Shown here: positions 10,247-21,325 of the stretch, in pieces
Layout: each line of letters opens with the position of its first letter
How positions within the stretch are numbered: the first letter of the stretch is position 1
Source: Venturia oleaginea
Lineage: Eukaryota > Ascomycota > Dothideomycetes > Venturiales > Venturiaceae
DNA: 64,000 nucleotides
Assembly (NCBI GenBank): GCA_013176395.1
Contig: JABMLP010000013.1
Coordinates: 372,001-436,000, forward strand
Reading direction: 5' to 3'
Notes under the pieces: model-generated
The model's input: only the letters and a program-made list of their open reading frames with translations
What the model was told of the DNA's origin: nothing
The model's database searches: none
Translations under genes and position numbers: made by a program

Positions 10247-13200
10247 ATGACTTCCACTGGCAACGACCACCTCAAGTTTAACGTCCCTGACCGGGACGTC
10301 GAACGAGGCAACTCCACGGCAGAAACTGCACGCTTCAAGAGTTTCTCGGATCCCAAGGCGCTCCAGGACCTCGACGAGTACACGGCTTTGCAGCGCTACA
10401 TAACAGGCTACAGGGATCCTCGCGCTGCGCAGATCGAAGGCGACGACGACAAAGACGAGAAGGCAAAGGGTCGAAAGAAAGCATGGCAGTTCTGGAAGTC
10501 AAGCGGGGATGGAGAACCGGGTGGAGGTTCCGACTCTGCTGTCGTACCTGAGGAGTGGTTAAACGCCGACATCAGGAAGGGTATCTCAAACAGCGAAGTC
10601 GAGGCCAGACGCAAGAAGTTTGGATGGAACGAGCTTACTTCCGAGAAGACGAACCTGTTCAAACAGTTTCTCAGCTACTTCCAAGGTCCAGTTCTCTACA
10701 GTAAGCGAAAACAACTTCTCCCTCCAATGTCAATCAATCAGCTAACTTCATCTTACAGCCATGGAACTCGCCGCTGTTCTTGCGGCCGGTCTCCGTGATT
10801 GGGTTGATTTGGGTGTCATTTGCGGTATTCTTATTCTTAACGCTTTCGTCGGTTGGTATCAGGAAAAGCAGGCTGCTGACGTGGTTGCGTCTCTGAAAGG
10901 AGACATTGCCATGAAAGCGACTGTTGTGCGTGATGGAGCTGAGCAAGAAATCAAGGCTCGTGAAATCGTTCCCGGCGATATCGTAAGCAGCCTTTCATCC
11001 CTTCAAATCATTTCTTGCTAACACCTCCCAGCTCGTTATCGAAGAAGGTGAAACAGTTCCAGCTGATGTTCGCGTCATCTGCGACTACTATTCTCCTGAC
11101 GACTTCCAAAAGTACATTGCCATGAAAGAAGCCGATGAATTCGACAACGCCTCCGATCCAGAGGGAGGTGATGAATTCGGTGGTGACGATGATGACGACG
11201 AAAAGGCAAACGGAAAGAAAGGCGAGGAGGAGATCGACAGACAACCACGTGGAGGTCACGCGTTCACTGCCGTCGATCAATCTGCCATCACTGGAGAATC
11301 CCTCGCTGTCGACAAGTACATGGGTGATGTTGCATACTACACTACTGGTTGCAAGCGCGGCAAGTTCTACGCCATCGCTCTCACCTCTGCTCGCCAATCT
11401 TTCGTCGGTAAGACTGCCAGTCTGGTTCAAGGTGCCAAGGACCAAGGTCATTTCAAAGCCATCATGAACTCCATCGGAACAGCGCTTCTCGTCCTCGTCG
11501 TTTTCTTCATCCTCCTTGCATGGATTGGCGGTTTCTACCACCACTTGAAGATTGCCACTCCAGAGGCCTCGTCCGTCAACTTGTTGCACTACGCCCTTAT
11601 CCTCCTGATTATTGGTGTGCCAGTCGGTCTTCCTGTCGTTACGACCACCACTCTAGCCGTCGGAGCTGCCTACTTGGCTAAGCAAAAGGCTATTGTCCAG
11701 AAGCTCACCGCCATTGAGTCCTTGGCCGGTGTTGATGTTCTCTGCTCTGACAAGACTGGTACTTTGACAGCCAATCAGCTTTCCATCCGCGAGCCTTACG
11801 TCGCTGAAGGACAAGATGTCAACTGGATGATGGCTTGCGCTGCCCTTGCTTCGTCTCACAACATCAAGTCGCTCGACCCAATCGACAAAGTCACCATTCT
11901 TACTCTGAAAAGATACCCCAAGGCTCGTGACATCCTCAAGGGCAACTGGCAAACACAGAAATTCACTCCATTCGACCCTGTCTCCAAGCGAATCACTACC
12001 GTCTGCACACTCGACGATGACAAGTACATTTGTGCCAAGGGGGCTCCAAAGGCTATCTTGAACTTGACCAACTGTTCCCCAGAAACTGCCCAGCTTTTCA
12101 AGGACAAGGCTACTGACTTCGCTCGACGTGGTTTCCGTTCCCTCGGTGTCGCTTATCAGAAGAACGGTGGTGACTGGATTTTGCTTGGTTTACTCTCTAT
12201 GTTTGACCCTCCTCGTGAGGATACCGCCCAGACCATCATTGAAGCCCAGCAGCTTGGTGTCGCCGTCAAGATGTTGACTGGTGATGCTATTGCTATTGCT
12301 AAGGAAACTTGCAAGATGCTTGCCCTAGGTACCAAGGTTTACAACTCGGAGAAGCTCATTCACGGTGGTTTGACCGGAACTACGCAGCACGACCTAGTGG
12401 AGCGCGCCGATGGTTTTGCTGAGGTCTTCCCGGAACACAAGTACCAGGTCGTCGAGATGTTGCAACAGCGTGGTCATCTCACTGCCATGACTGGTGATGG
12501 TAAGTTCCCCTTTCCCCCCCAAAAAATATCAGTGTTTTCTAACAATAGACAGGTGTAAACGATGCTCCCTCCTTGAAAAAGTCTGATTGTGGTATCGCTG
12601 TCGAAGGTGCTACCGAAGCTGCTCAGGCCGCCGCTGATATTGTCTTCCTTGCTCCAGGTCTCTCCACCATCGTCTTGGCCATTAAGACTGCGCGTGAAAT
12701 TTTCGCCCGCATGAAGTCATACATTCAATACCGTATCGCTCTCTGCTTGCATCTCGAGATCTACCTTACCACCTCCATGATCATCATCAACGAGACCATT
12801 CGTGTCGATCTTATTGTCTTCATCGCACTTTTTGCCGATTTGGCCACCGTAGCTGTTGCTTACGATAACGCATGGTCAGACGACCGTCCTGTGGAATGGC
12901 AGTTGCCCAAGATCTGGATCATTTCCGTGATCCTGGGTATCCTACTTGCTCTCGCTACCTGGGTTATTCGCGGAACACTCTACCTTCCCAATGGTGGTAT
13001 CATCCAAAACTACGGCAGTATCCAAGAAATTCTCTTCCTTGAGGTCGTTTTGACTGAGAATTGGCTCATCTTCGTCACCCGTGGTGGTAAGACATATCCA
13101 TCTTGGCAGCTGGTAGGCGCCATCTTTGGTGTCGATGTCCTCGGAACTCTCTTCTGTATCTTCGGTTGGTTGAGCGGAAGCCTTGATGATGAATTTACCA

Positions 13201-13499
13201 ACCCAAGACCTCGCCTCCGACAGCGTGAAGATGGATGGACTGATGTTGTTACCGTCGTTGTCATCTGGTGTTACTCTATTGGTGTCACTGTCGTCATCGC
13301 TCTTGCCTACTTCATCCTTAACCAGATCGCGTGGCTCGACAACTTGGGACGCAAGTCCCGCAGCAAGAAGGACACTGAGATCGAGAACATGTTGGCTCAT
13401 CTCGCCAAGGTTGCCATCATTCACGAGACGGATGATAAGACTGGACGTGAGCGGTATGTCTTCGGTTCGAGGTCGCTTGAAGAGGAGGCGGATGATTAG
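10247..13499 (+). CDS. P-type plasma-membrane H+-ATPase (PMA family), 1030 aa
   Basis: Proton-pumping P3A ATPase that energises the plasma membrane. Four exons, 10247-10700, 10759-10982, 11032-12499 and 12553-13499, join in frame (3093 nt including stop). Visible hallmarks are the actuator motif TGES, the phosphorylation site CSDKTGTLT (Asp about 466), the membrane motif IIGVPVGLP, KGAP in the nucleotide domain, MLTGDA, the hinge MTGDGVNDAP (split by intron 3) and LFADLATVAVAYDNA in the C-terminal membrane domain. It is about 100 residues longer than N. crassa PMA-1, with a longer N-terminus. It also has an acidic/lysine insertion (about residues 259-296, with a run of five Asp) just before the TGES segment. 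These differences suggest a second-type paralogue rather than the orthologue of the main PMA1; symbol left empty for that reason. Confidence 0.93.
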
Positions 13500-14444
13500 C
13501 TGTTGGACAGCACGACTTTTCCTTTTCTGGGTAATTAATGAGTGGTTGGGATTGATTGAAACTTAATGTAGCATACCCGTAATTGTTTGTCTAAATTGTT
13601 CATTTCATCTTTTCCACAAACCTTACAGTGCTCGGTCTGAATTCGAGTGTCGATAAAATGATACAATGACTTGGCCTCGCGTTTGCGGACGGTCTTTGAT
13701 CTGGTATCGTTGCGCACCTTGCTCACCTCTGTAGTAAAGCGATAAGATGTCTGGTCAATCAAGTAGCTAGATAACAATTGTGCGCCAAAATCCGAACAAC
13801 GGAGTGTATATAACACCGTAAATAGCTTACGTGCATTCACGTAGCCTACCTCCCCCGTTCTTGCATTTGATTGGCTCCCTGGACAATGATAAGGTGACTC
13901 TTCTGGGCCATACCAAGATGAATCAATTTACTGAAGACGCGCAGGTGCTCATCCTTTCCACAACGCGATAAACTATGTTGTGGTGAGAGATGATTCTAGG
14001 ATCAATTACGATGATGTTGTGGCTTCGAAAAGTTTCAGGTCAATTTCTGGCTCAAGTACTAGGTACTTAGAGGCTCCACGTTTTGGCGTGTTGTGCATGC
14101 CCACAACCATATTATCGCCCAAACACCCCGTCGGACGCGTCGTGTGCTCAGATATGACTTCCCATACGCAAAACTTCAGTGATGGTGCACGGCGAGGACT
14201 CGGAACACGCCGATGGATTCTGAGGAGTTTATTAAGTAGTGCTGGCTTGGCACTTGGTGTGCAAACCTGAGCACGGGCGATTTTGCGACTGGCTCTCACT
14301 TCAACTTCTCCTAACCACGCTCTAACCATCCATCCATCCATACATGCGCACACGACCAATCCCGACTCTACTCCATTGCTGCTTAGGGAGGACGTTGGTG
14401 CTGCCGGCTCACTCTCACACCAACTGCCCAGGCTACCGGCTCTA
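13500..14444. other. intergenic between H+-ATPase and BRE1
   Basis: Holds the ATPase 3' UTR and the BRE1 promoter and leader. A CATC-rich run near 14327-14342 is the only simple repeat; no gene recognised. Confidence 0.4.
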
Positions 14445-16832
14445 ATGAGTGTCGCCACCTATCAGCCCGTTCTTTCTGGCAAGGACAAAGTTGTCAAGAT
14501 CATGGACGACACCAACCGGAAGCGGGCCAACATCACTACAGACCCGGACGACAATGGCCCTCCCATCAAGAAACAGGCCACCCTGACCAATGGAGCCAGT
14601 TCTAATGACGGCGCTGACGTGCCCAAGTTCGGTATGGCCAATTCGAGCTGGCAGGTCGACCTCGAGGTAAGGGCTCTCGAGCGGGCAACAATGCGAAGAA
14701 AAGGAAAGCTGACTGTGACTGCGCATTTAGGTTGTTCAAAAGGACGCCATCATACGACAGCTCAAAGAGCTGAAGCGCGAGAAGCAGCAACTCGAACACC
14801 GTGTGGAGATCCTTGAGAAAAGCTCGACACACCACGATGATCATCTCCGTTTCATCGACGGATGGTGGGAACAACTGATGGACGAAGTGCGCCTCCTGGT
14901 GAATGAGACGCCGCCCGAAAATCACAGTACGTCGCCCTCCCACCTCCCTATACTCTACAAGGCCACACGCTGATCCGAATTAGACCTCGACACAATATCT
15001 TCGCTTGACTTTTCTGATTCTACAAAGTTTCAAGAGCATCTCGCCTCGAGGTCTGAACACATCAGAACCACCATATCCGTACTTTACTCCAAGTTGCCCT
15101 CCACTCAGCCCGATGTACAAGCACTTCAAAAGCGTGTTACCAGTCTACTGGCTCGTGAAAAGTTACACATCGCAGAACGGCAAAGACTAACAAGCGAGAG
15201 AGAACAATACAAAGAGCGCCTTGAGAATGCTTCGTACAGGTACCTCGTTGCAGAGAAGAAACTCGATCGATCCAAGAGTCTGATTGTTGCAAGTCTGGAG
15301 AAACAAGGACAAATACAAGCTCAGGCTGGCATGAAGACAGATAAGAGCGAATCCAATGGTGACAATACGAATGGAATTGCGGAAGATGTTGTAATGGCAA
15401 GTGAAGAGGCGGAGCGCGACCGGGCTGAGGCTATTGCGGTCACCGAGAAGACCAAAGAGCAACTCAAGCAATTGGAAGAGCAAAACTCCAAACTGACGTC
15501 GGAAGTCACACTACTTAAGACTCGATTAGATACCCTTTCCGACGATGACTTTGGCAGTACTGATTTGTTCAAAACCATGAAGTCGCAATTGGAAGACAGT
15601 TTCAACAAGCTCAACAACCTCGAGGCTATTCACATCCAATTGCGCGAGGAAGCGAAGACAATGCAGGCCGATCGTACTGCATACCGAATAAAGCTAATGG
15701 AGGAATCCAGGGCTTCGACTTCAGAGGCTGAATCTCAACTTTCAAGGCCGATATTGATTTACAGAGAATCCGTAATGCACGAGACGATCTGCAAGCTAGG
15801 AACGCTATCCTCGAAGCTAAATTGACAGAACGCAAGGTGACGGTGGAACAGTCTACTGAGTTGGCCAAATCTGGAGAGGAGCGAATTAAGGCATTGGAAG
15901 CGGAAGTGGAACGACTACGTCTGCAATTCGGCGAAACCCACACTGAAGTCCCCGAAGAATTGAAGGAGGCCACCGCCGATGAACTGCGCATCAAAGTATC
16001 CGATCTGATGCAACAATGCACACTCCTCAACAACGAACTTCCATCGATGGAGCAAGCATACAAAAAGGCTCAAGCTTTGGCCTTGAAGAAAGTCGAACAT
16101 ACCGCGCAATGGGAAGAGCAGGTTGGACTCTCGAACGCTGAGAAGGCAAAGGCGAATCAAAAATTCTTCGGTGCCATGAAGGCCAAAGAGGCTATCGAGA
16201 CTGAGGTCAAATCATTACGAAAACAGAACAAGACAAGTTCTGACATTATATCTGCACTCAAAGAAAATGAGGCCAAATATCGTGACTTGACTACCAACTA
16301 CGAGAAACAAATCGCCGAACACAAGGATACTATGGTCGGAATGACGACTCAGCAGCAGACACTTGATCATATGGTGAAGGAAGCTGGGTTCAAGGAGGCG
16401 AACTTGAAGTCACAAATTGTCAAATTGACAGCCTCGCTCGGTGAAAAGGACTCATCTCTCTCAACTTCTGAGCACTCTCGTCGTGAGTCGGAGCAAGAGG
16501 TGGAAGCGTTGAAGGTGAAACTCGAGGCATCCAACAAGAAAGCGGACGAATGGAAAAAGAAGTCCAATTCGAATTCAAATGATGAGGTGGATCTGTTGCG
16601 CGTAAGTGATGAATATGCTGCATCATTCGTTTCGCCTGCTAATTTTGTCGGACAGAGAGTGGCTTACTGCCAGAATTGCCGGGAGAACCTCAAGGACACA
16701 GTAATTAACGTATGCGGTCACACTTTCTGCAAAGATTGTGTAAAGAAGCGAGTGGAAACTCGCCAACGCAAGTGCCCAGCTTGCATGAAGCCATTTGGTA
16801 GCAAAGACACCCTGACCATCCACCTGGTTTGA
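14445..16832 (+). CDS. BRE1: E3 ubiquitin-protein ligase BRE1, with a one-base frameshift
   Basis: RING ligase that mono-ubiquitinates histone H2B together with Rad6. Start ATG 14445 is followed by a Lys/Arg-rich N-terminus (PPIKKQATLTNG) like other ascomycete BRE1 proteins. Introns are 14667-14730, 14927-14983 and 16602-16655 (the last is 54 nt, stop-free, multiple of three). Long coiled coils fill the middle. The C-terminal C3HC4 RING is intact (CQNC, CGHTFC, CKDC-type spacing, CPAC). The spliced length is 2213 nt, one short of a multiple of three: the frame up to SEAESQLS breaks at about 15741-15747, and the correct continuation (ADIDLQRIRNARDDL) lies in the other frame. No GT-AG intron explains the break. 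With one added base the product would be 737 aa. This is either a sequencing/assembly error or a real null allele. Confidence 0.88.
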
Positions 16833-17529
16833 ATCTTGCGAGGCGGGACATGTTCTATTATTTTACCACCTTGGCGCTACCTTCGTCGACACCGCCTCAT
16901 CACGCGTCGTTGAGCATTCTTGGTATGAGCGCACGAAGATTAGGCCAGCAATTTCTCGGAAGTCCGAACGGCCCTCGGATTTACACTTTGGATGCGGATG
17001 GCGTCGTCCTTGCGGCGTGGAGGAGGCCATGTACATAGTTGGAGCTAGATTTGGCGTCTTTTTTCTCACGTGTTCTTGTACCATTTGAGACTCCAGATTA
17101 GCGCGTGGGAGGCACAATTGCGCGCGCTCACTTCTTTTTGGGATGTACTATTAGACTGGGGGCTTCGTTGCCAGGGTTGATGTGTGAGAGATGCACTACT
17201 TGTCAAGCAAGCCATTGAAGTTCCCCGTCTCGAGGCTGACAGTAGTGGCTTTATATAGTGAAGTAGCCATTCAGGGAAACGATTCGTTGAAATCATGCCG
17301 TATTTGACCTCGGTGTATTCCTGTGTTTGATCTTTTCTATGTACTTGCAATATCGACTTGCAAACACAAATCCAAGTCTGCAATTGAAGTGGAACCTTTT
17401 TTCAATTGGTTTTGGTTGACTGCCCCTAAGTTGAGTTCAGCTAATAAATAAAAAATATTGAACCACGTTTCTACCCCGGACTTTTTGCGGAGCCGCAACT
17501 CAGGTCACGGTTCCATTTCTTCTTCCCAC
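16833..17529. other. intergenic between BRE1 and the transposon
   Basis: BRE1 3' UTR and the left flank of the pogo-like insertion. No gene recognised. The last 61 bases contribute the 3' end and stop codon of the transposase frame. Confidence 0.4.
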
Positions 17530-19303
17530 TAACGTAATCCACCATCGAGCGGTACACACCACCAAGGGCGGTACATATTTTCGTATCCTCATCAATTACT
17601 CTATTATGCACCAATAAATCTCTCATTTTTAAATATTCCCATCTATATTTCTGACAGTTGATTGTAAAATGGTCACCACTGCGACAGATAAAACAAGTAA
17701 TTACAATGTTCTCCTCTTCATTTGGTGGTTCTTCCTCAATATAAGGCTCTTGATCAACCTGGTTACTGCTGATAACCGAAGCTTCTTTAGAAAGTTGAAG
17801 TAAGCTTGAGCCCTCTGCAACAGTTAAAGCGCTTGATTGACTAATATATCTCCTTTTTAGTTGCCTCTTTCGCTTCTGCCTCTCATTTGCAGCCCTTAAC
17901 TTCTCATTTTCCGCAGCTAGTAAAGCGGCACCTTGCATCGCGATCTGGCAGCCCTTGACAAGCTGATTAAGGGCCTGGTCTGTTGATGTTGGTGGACTTT
18001 TTGAACGTCTCTTAAGATAGCCTTTGATTGTAGCTACCTGCAGCTCTAACTGGGTTAGATTCTGAGGTGTTTCTGGTTGCCATTGCTCTTGGTTTGCGGC
18101 CAAGGGCGCTGTAGGGGTAGATGGCCTAATCTGGATGGTTGAAAGTACCTGGTCTGGATCAAAAGGTACGAGACCGGCAGCAGTGAAGCTGCGTTGAATA
18201 TTGCTTAGTGTGAGGGCACTAATTCGAGCAATTTTAAAGGCGTGAAGGAACTCAATTTTGTCGATATGATTTATGCCAAGCCTCATATATTCCGAGACTT
18301 GGTGGCCGTAGGTACGCTTGAGGACCGGAAAACAACCAATATCGAGAGGTTGAAGAAGATGTGATGAATGCGGTGGCATACAAAGAGTAATAATCATCCG
18401 GTCTGCACAAAATTGATCAAATTCTGGCGTTGCGTGGCTGCCGTGGCCATCCAGAATTAGTAGTCGATAACTACCATCCTTTCTTGCAGCTGTATTTGGC
18501 TCGAAAACCTCTTTTAACCAATGTAATCCAAGCTTATCATCAGTCCATCCATTTGTACTCAAAGCGATTGTCCAATCAGGCGGTAGATTGTTGTTTTCGT
18601 ACCAAGATGATATATGTACCTTGCCTTTGAAGATCACCATCGACGGGAGGCTCCAACCCAGCGCATTGATCGATTCGATTGCCGTAACCCATTCGCGATC
18701 GCCAGGCTGTAATTGAGGGTGTCTGCCACGCCTATCTGAGGCAGTAACTACGCGTGAGGTACTTGCAAGGCCCATTGCAAAGCCAGTTTCGTCGAAGTTG
18801 TAGATATCGTTATTGAGGATGCCGTATTTAGCGATTGTGTTTTGTACAAGCCGAAACCAGGCCCCAATAGAGGCTGGATCTTCGCATCTTGCCCTTTGAT
18901 TATCGTAGCTGTGTGAATATCGCGATGTGAGGCTAGGGCGGCGGTTGATGTATCGCTGAGGCCAATTGACACTGATTTTGCAATCTGAGCCTACACGCTG
19001 CTCGAGTACGATTTTTGCCGCATCGCGTACCCCAGTAAGGGTCAATGGATAACCTCTTTCATCTATAGATAGTACCCAATGCTCAACGACCTCCTCTTCC
19101 GTATCCGTAAGCTTTTGGCAATTTGGGCGCGAATCGACGCGTGAAGCGCGTCCGCGAAGGCGGGAGGCAAGGGAAGTAAATGGGACAGAATAGGCATCAG
19201 CGGCCTTTCGAATACTTGGAAAATGGCCTTTCAAATAAGCGTCATGAGCAAGGAGTAGTTGACCCTCTTTCTGGGCCTTTGTATTGACTGGTTGTGGTGG
19301 CAT
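17471..19303 (-). CDS. pogo/Fot1-type DDE transposase, 610 aa
   Basis: Cut-and-paste transposase. N-terminal psq-type helix-turn-helix (about residues 28-52, SIRKAADAYSVPFTSLASRL) is followed by a CENP-B/Tc5-type DNA-binding domain (about 60-130) and a DDE_1 catalytic core. The acidic residues are visible in YNFDETGFAMG, LLILDGHGSHA and LLQPLDIGCF. A basic helical region and an acidic stretch precede a C-terminal CCHC zinc-knuckle-like motif, CFICRSGDHFTINC (C-x2-C-x4-H-x4-C). The ORF has no internal stop. It runs through the left inverted repeat and ends in host DNA: the last 19-20 residues and the stop codon (17471-17531) lie outside the element. The C-terminus therefore depends on the insertion site. 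Confidence 0.9.
   Translation of the reverse strand: MPPQPVNTKAQKEGQLLLAHDAYLKGHFPSIRKAADAYSVPFTSLASRLRGRASRVDSRPNCQKLTDTEEEVVEHWVLSIDERGYPLTLTGVRDAAKIVLEQRVGSDCKISVNWPQRYINRRPSLTSRYSHSYDNQRARCEDPASIGAWFRLVQNTIAKYGILNNDIYNFDETGFAMGLASTSRVVTASDRRGRHPQLQPGDREWVTAIESINALGWSLPSMVIFKGKVHISSWYENNNLPPDWTIALSTNGWTDDKLGLHWLKEVFEPNTAARKDGSYRLLILDGHGSHATPEFDQFCADRMIITLCMPPHSSHLLQPLDIGCFPVLKRTYGHQVSEYMRLGINHIDKIEFLHAFKIARISALTLSNIQRSFTAAGLVPFDPDQVLSTIQIRPSTPTAPLAANQEQWQPETPQNLTQLELQVATIKGYLKRRSKSPPTSTDQALNQLVKGCQIAMQGAALLAAENEKLRAANERQKRKRQLKRRYISQSSALTVAEGSSLLQLSKEASVISSNQVDQEPYIEEEPPNEEENIVITCFICRSGDHFTINCQKYRWEYLKMRDLLVHNRVIDEDTKICTALGGVYRSMVDYVSGKKKWNRDLSCGSAKSPG
17532..17598 (+). repeat. left terminal inverted repeat of the pogo-like element
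   Basis: 67 nt beginning ACGTAATCCACCATCGAGCG. It is inverted relative to 19311-19375 and differs at about four positions plus a 2-nt indel. It is also translated as the C-terminal end of the transposase reading frame. Confidence 0.9.
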
Positions 19304-19310
19304 TGTGGGT

Positions 19311-19375
19311 TAATCGATGAGGATACGAAAATGTGTACCGCTCGGTGGTATGTACCGCTCGATGGTGGATTACGT
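19311..19375 (-). repeat. right terminal inverted repeat of the pogo-like element
   Basis: 65 nt, the reverse complement of the left repeat apart from a few changes. It lies immediately upstream of the transposase ATG (19303) and adjoins the TA duplication. Confidence 0.9.
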
Positions 19376-19497
19376 TACTTACCTCGTCTACAACATCAAC
19401 ATCTGTTTTGATTTCATCACTTCTGCGCCAATGTAGATGACGACCTTCGGTTCCTCCCCACCATTTCCAATTACGACAATCGCCTTGTTCTTTCATT

Positions 19498-20802
19498 ATG
19501 GCGCGCGTCAAGAAGAATAAATTCTCGCCGGGGAAATTCTCGCATTTGCCCAAGAGCGAAAGACCGAAGCTGAGGGATTCGAAGGCGGTCAAGGAGGCGA
19601 AGGCGAGGAAACCTGCGGAGGGACCGCCTGTGAAGAAGGTGAAGAGAGGAAATGGAGGGGTTGCTGGGAAGGGGACAAGTGGAGATGGGAAGAGCGGAGG
19701 AAAGGAAGAGGTGATCAAGGTGAAGAGGGTTCAGGCTTCTCAGCAGAATGTTGTTCCGTTTGATGTTTTTGATAGGATTTTGTGTGTTGGGGAAGGTGAG
19801 ATGAATTCCTATTCTTTGGTTGCTGGACGATTGGGCGACTGGGTGGGAAGAGGATATAGAGAGGAAGAGGTGTATAAGGTAGGAAGACAAGATAATTGCT
19901 AATTCTCCAACTGTACAGGCGACCTTTCCTTCACCACCTCCCTCCTCCTCGACCACGGTTGCGCCTCCATAACCTCCACTACTTTCGATTCGGAAACCGA
20001 GTTACTTCAAAAGTACCCCCATGTTACGAGCGCGATCGAAACCATCAAAGAAACCGAGCAAACTCTCTTCCACAGTATCGACGCGACGAAACTCTCTTTA
20101 TACAAAATCGTTCGAACGAACGGCCCGTACGATCGCATCTTCTTCATGTTCCCCCATGTTGGAGGAAAGAGCACGAGCGTCAACAAGCAAGTCCGAGCGA
20201 ATCAAGCTTTACTGGCTGGATTCTTCGGCGCTGCTAGGAATCTACTGAGGAAAGAGGGACAGGATGATAGGGAGAGAGTGAATGGAGGGGAGGGATCGAG
20301 TATTTTGGTTACGATTTTTGAGGGGGAACCATATACGCTTTGGAATGTCAGGGATTTGGCTAGGAGTGTTGGGTTGGTTGTTAAGAGGAGCTGGAGGTTT
20401 CAGAAGGAGGTTTATCCGAGGTATAGACATGCTAGGACGCTGGGGGTCGTGCTGAAGAAGGGGAGTCGGCCTGGGGAGGGTGGGAAGAAAGGAACTGCTG
20501 GGATTGATGGGACAGAGGGAGAGGATGATGGAAAGGCAGCGGAAGATCACAGTGAAGAGGCAGATGGCGAGGCAGAAGAGGAGGAGCCGACAGAGGACGC
20601 AAGAGAGAGCGAAACTGCATGGAGGGGTGAGAATAGAGAGGCAAGGACATATGAGTTTGGTATTAAGCCGGAAGAGGCGGAGAAGCAGGATCTGAGTAGT
20701 GCCACGGGTGGCAATGATGTTCCGCTCGCTCCAAGAGGTGGCAAGAAGATTGATTATTTGAAGAGGAAGTGGAATGAGGATTCGAGCTCGGATGACGATT
20801 GA
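19498..20802 (+). CDS. BMT5: 25S rRNA (uridine-N3) methyltransferase, BMT5-like
   Basis: Nucleolar SAM-dependent methyltransferase of the DUF2431/BMT5 family, which in yeast makes m3U in 25S rRNA. Exon 1 is 19498-19795, intron 19796-19918 (123 nt, GTGAGA...TACAG), exon 2 19919-20802; 393 aa. The N-terminus is Lys-rich (nucleolar-type). The SAM-binding motif RILCVGEGDLSFT is created by the splice, followed by TSTTFDSETELLQKYP and FFMFPHVGGKS, characteristic of the family. The C-terminus is an acidic Glu-rich tail ending SSSDDD. The pogo element sits only 120 bp upstream of the ATG, so the native promoter has probably been displaced. Ends of the exons are supported by frame continuity. Confidence 0.87.
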
Positions 20803-21325
20803 TTAGCTGTTTTGGCTGCATGGCATTGCACAGCGTGGAGTTACCATTGGGTTGCAATCGGCATTGATACTCATACATTGGTTCTTTAAAAACATTTGAA
20901 CAGATGCGATGTTGTGATGGCTTACACTTCTGGATAATGGCGGCACACTTAGGCGGCGTTGCTACTTATACCCATTGACAAGTTCTCTGTGGCTTCCGGG
21001 ATGGAAAATTGGGATGGGAAATGGAATCTGGCGAGTCGGTCATTACGAAGAAATCATGCGAATACAGTCAGCCGGGCATGATTTGGCATAGTAAATCGTC
21101 CACGTTTGGTGATTAAGGCCAAATTTCTGCATTCATGTATGCCATTCTGTTCCATAACGTTCATGTCTATTCGAGCTGCAGGCCATTCCTTGCAAATTTC
21201 TGGAGACAATCTGCTGGAAATGTTGGTGGCTCGATTCCATCTTGTAAACCTCATTCCACACGATTCGATACGTTTTCGGCTCACACGTCTGCAAAAATAA
21301 CTATTCGAGCTCCCCTTCAAGTCCA
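20803..21325. other. intergenic, nothing recognised
   Basis: 3' flanks of BMT5 and of the convergent BTB gene. Confidence 0.4.

Larger units (their letters stand above)
17532..19375 (-). mobile_element. Fot1/pogo-like Tc1-mariner DNA transposon, 1844 bp, apparently complete
   Basis: Bounded by TA dinucleotides (17530-17531 and 19376-19377), the expected target duplication of Tc1/mariner elements. Terminal inverted repeats match over about 65 bases (left 17532-17598, right 19311-19375) with a few substitutions and one 2-nt gap. Each repeat holds two direct copies of a GCGGTACA motif, probably transposase binding sites. A single intact transposase fills the interior. The near-identical repeats and undamaged ORF indicate a recent insertion that has escaped heavy repeat-induced mutation. 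It lies in the BRE1-BMT5 intergenic region, 120 bp before the BMT5 ATG. Confidence 0.92.

Noticed and set aside
12942..13424. 160-codon minus-strand ORF
   Set aside because: Lies antisense to the membrane domain of the H+-ATPase; composition is a shadow of that gene.
15700..15830. Intron or programmed frameshift to explain the BRE1 break
   Set aside because: No GT-AG pair restores the frame without losing conserved sequence, and the site lacks a heptameric slippery motif.
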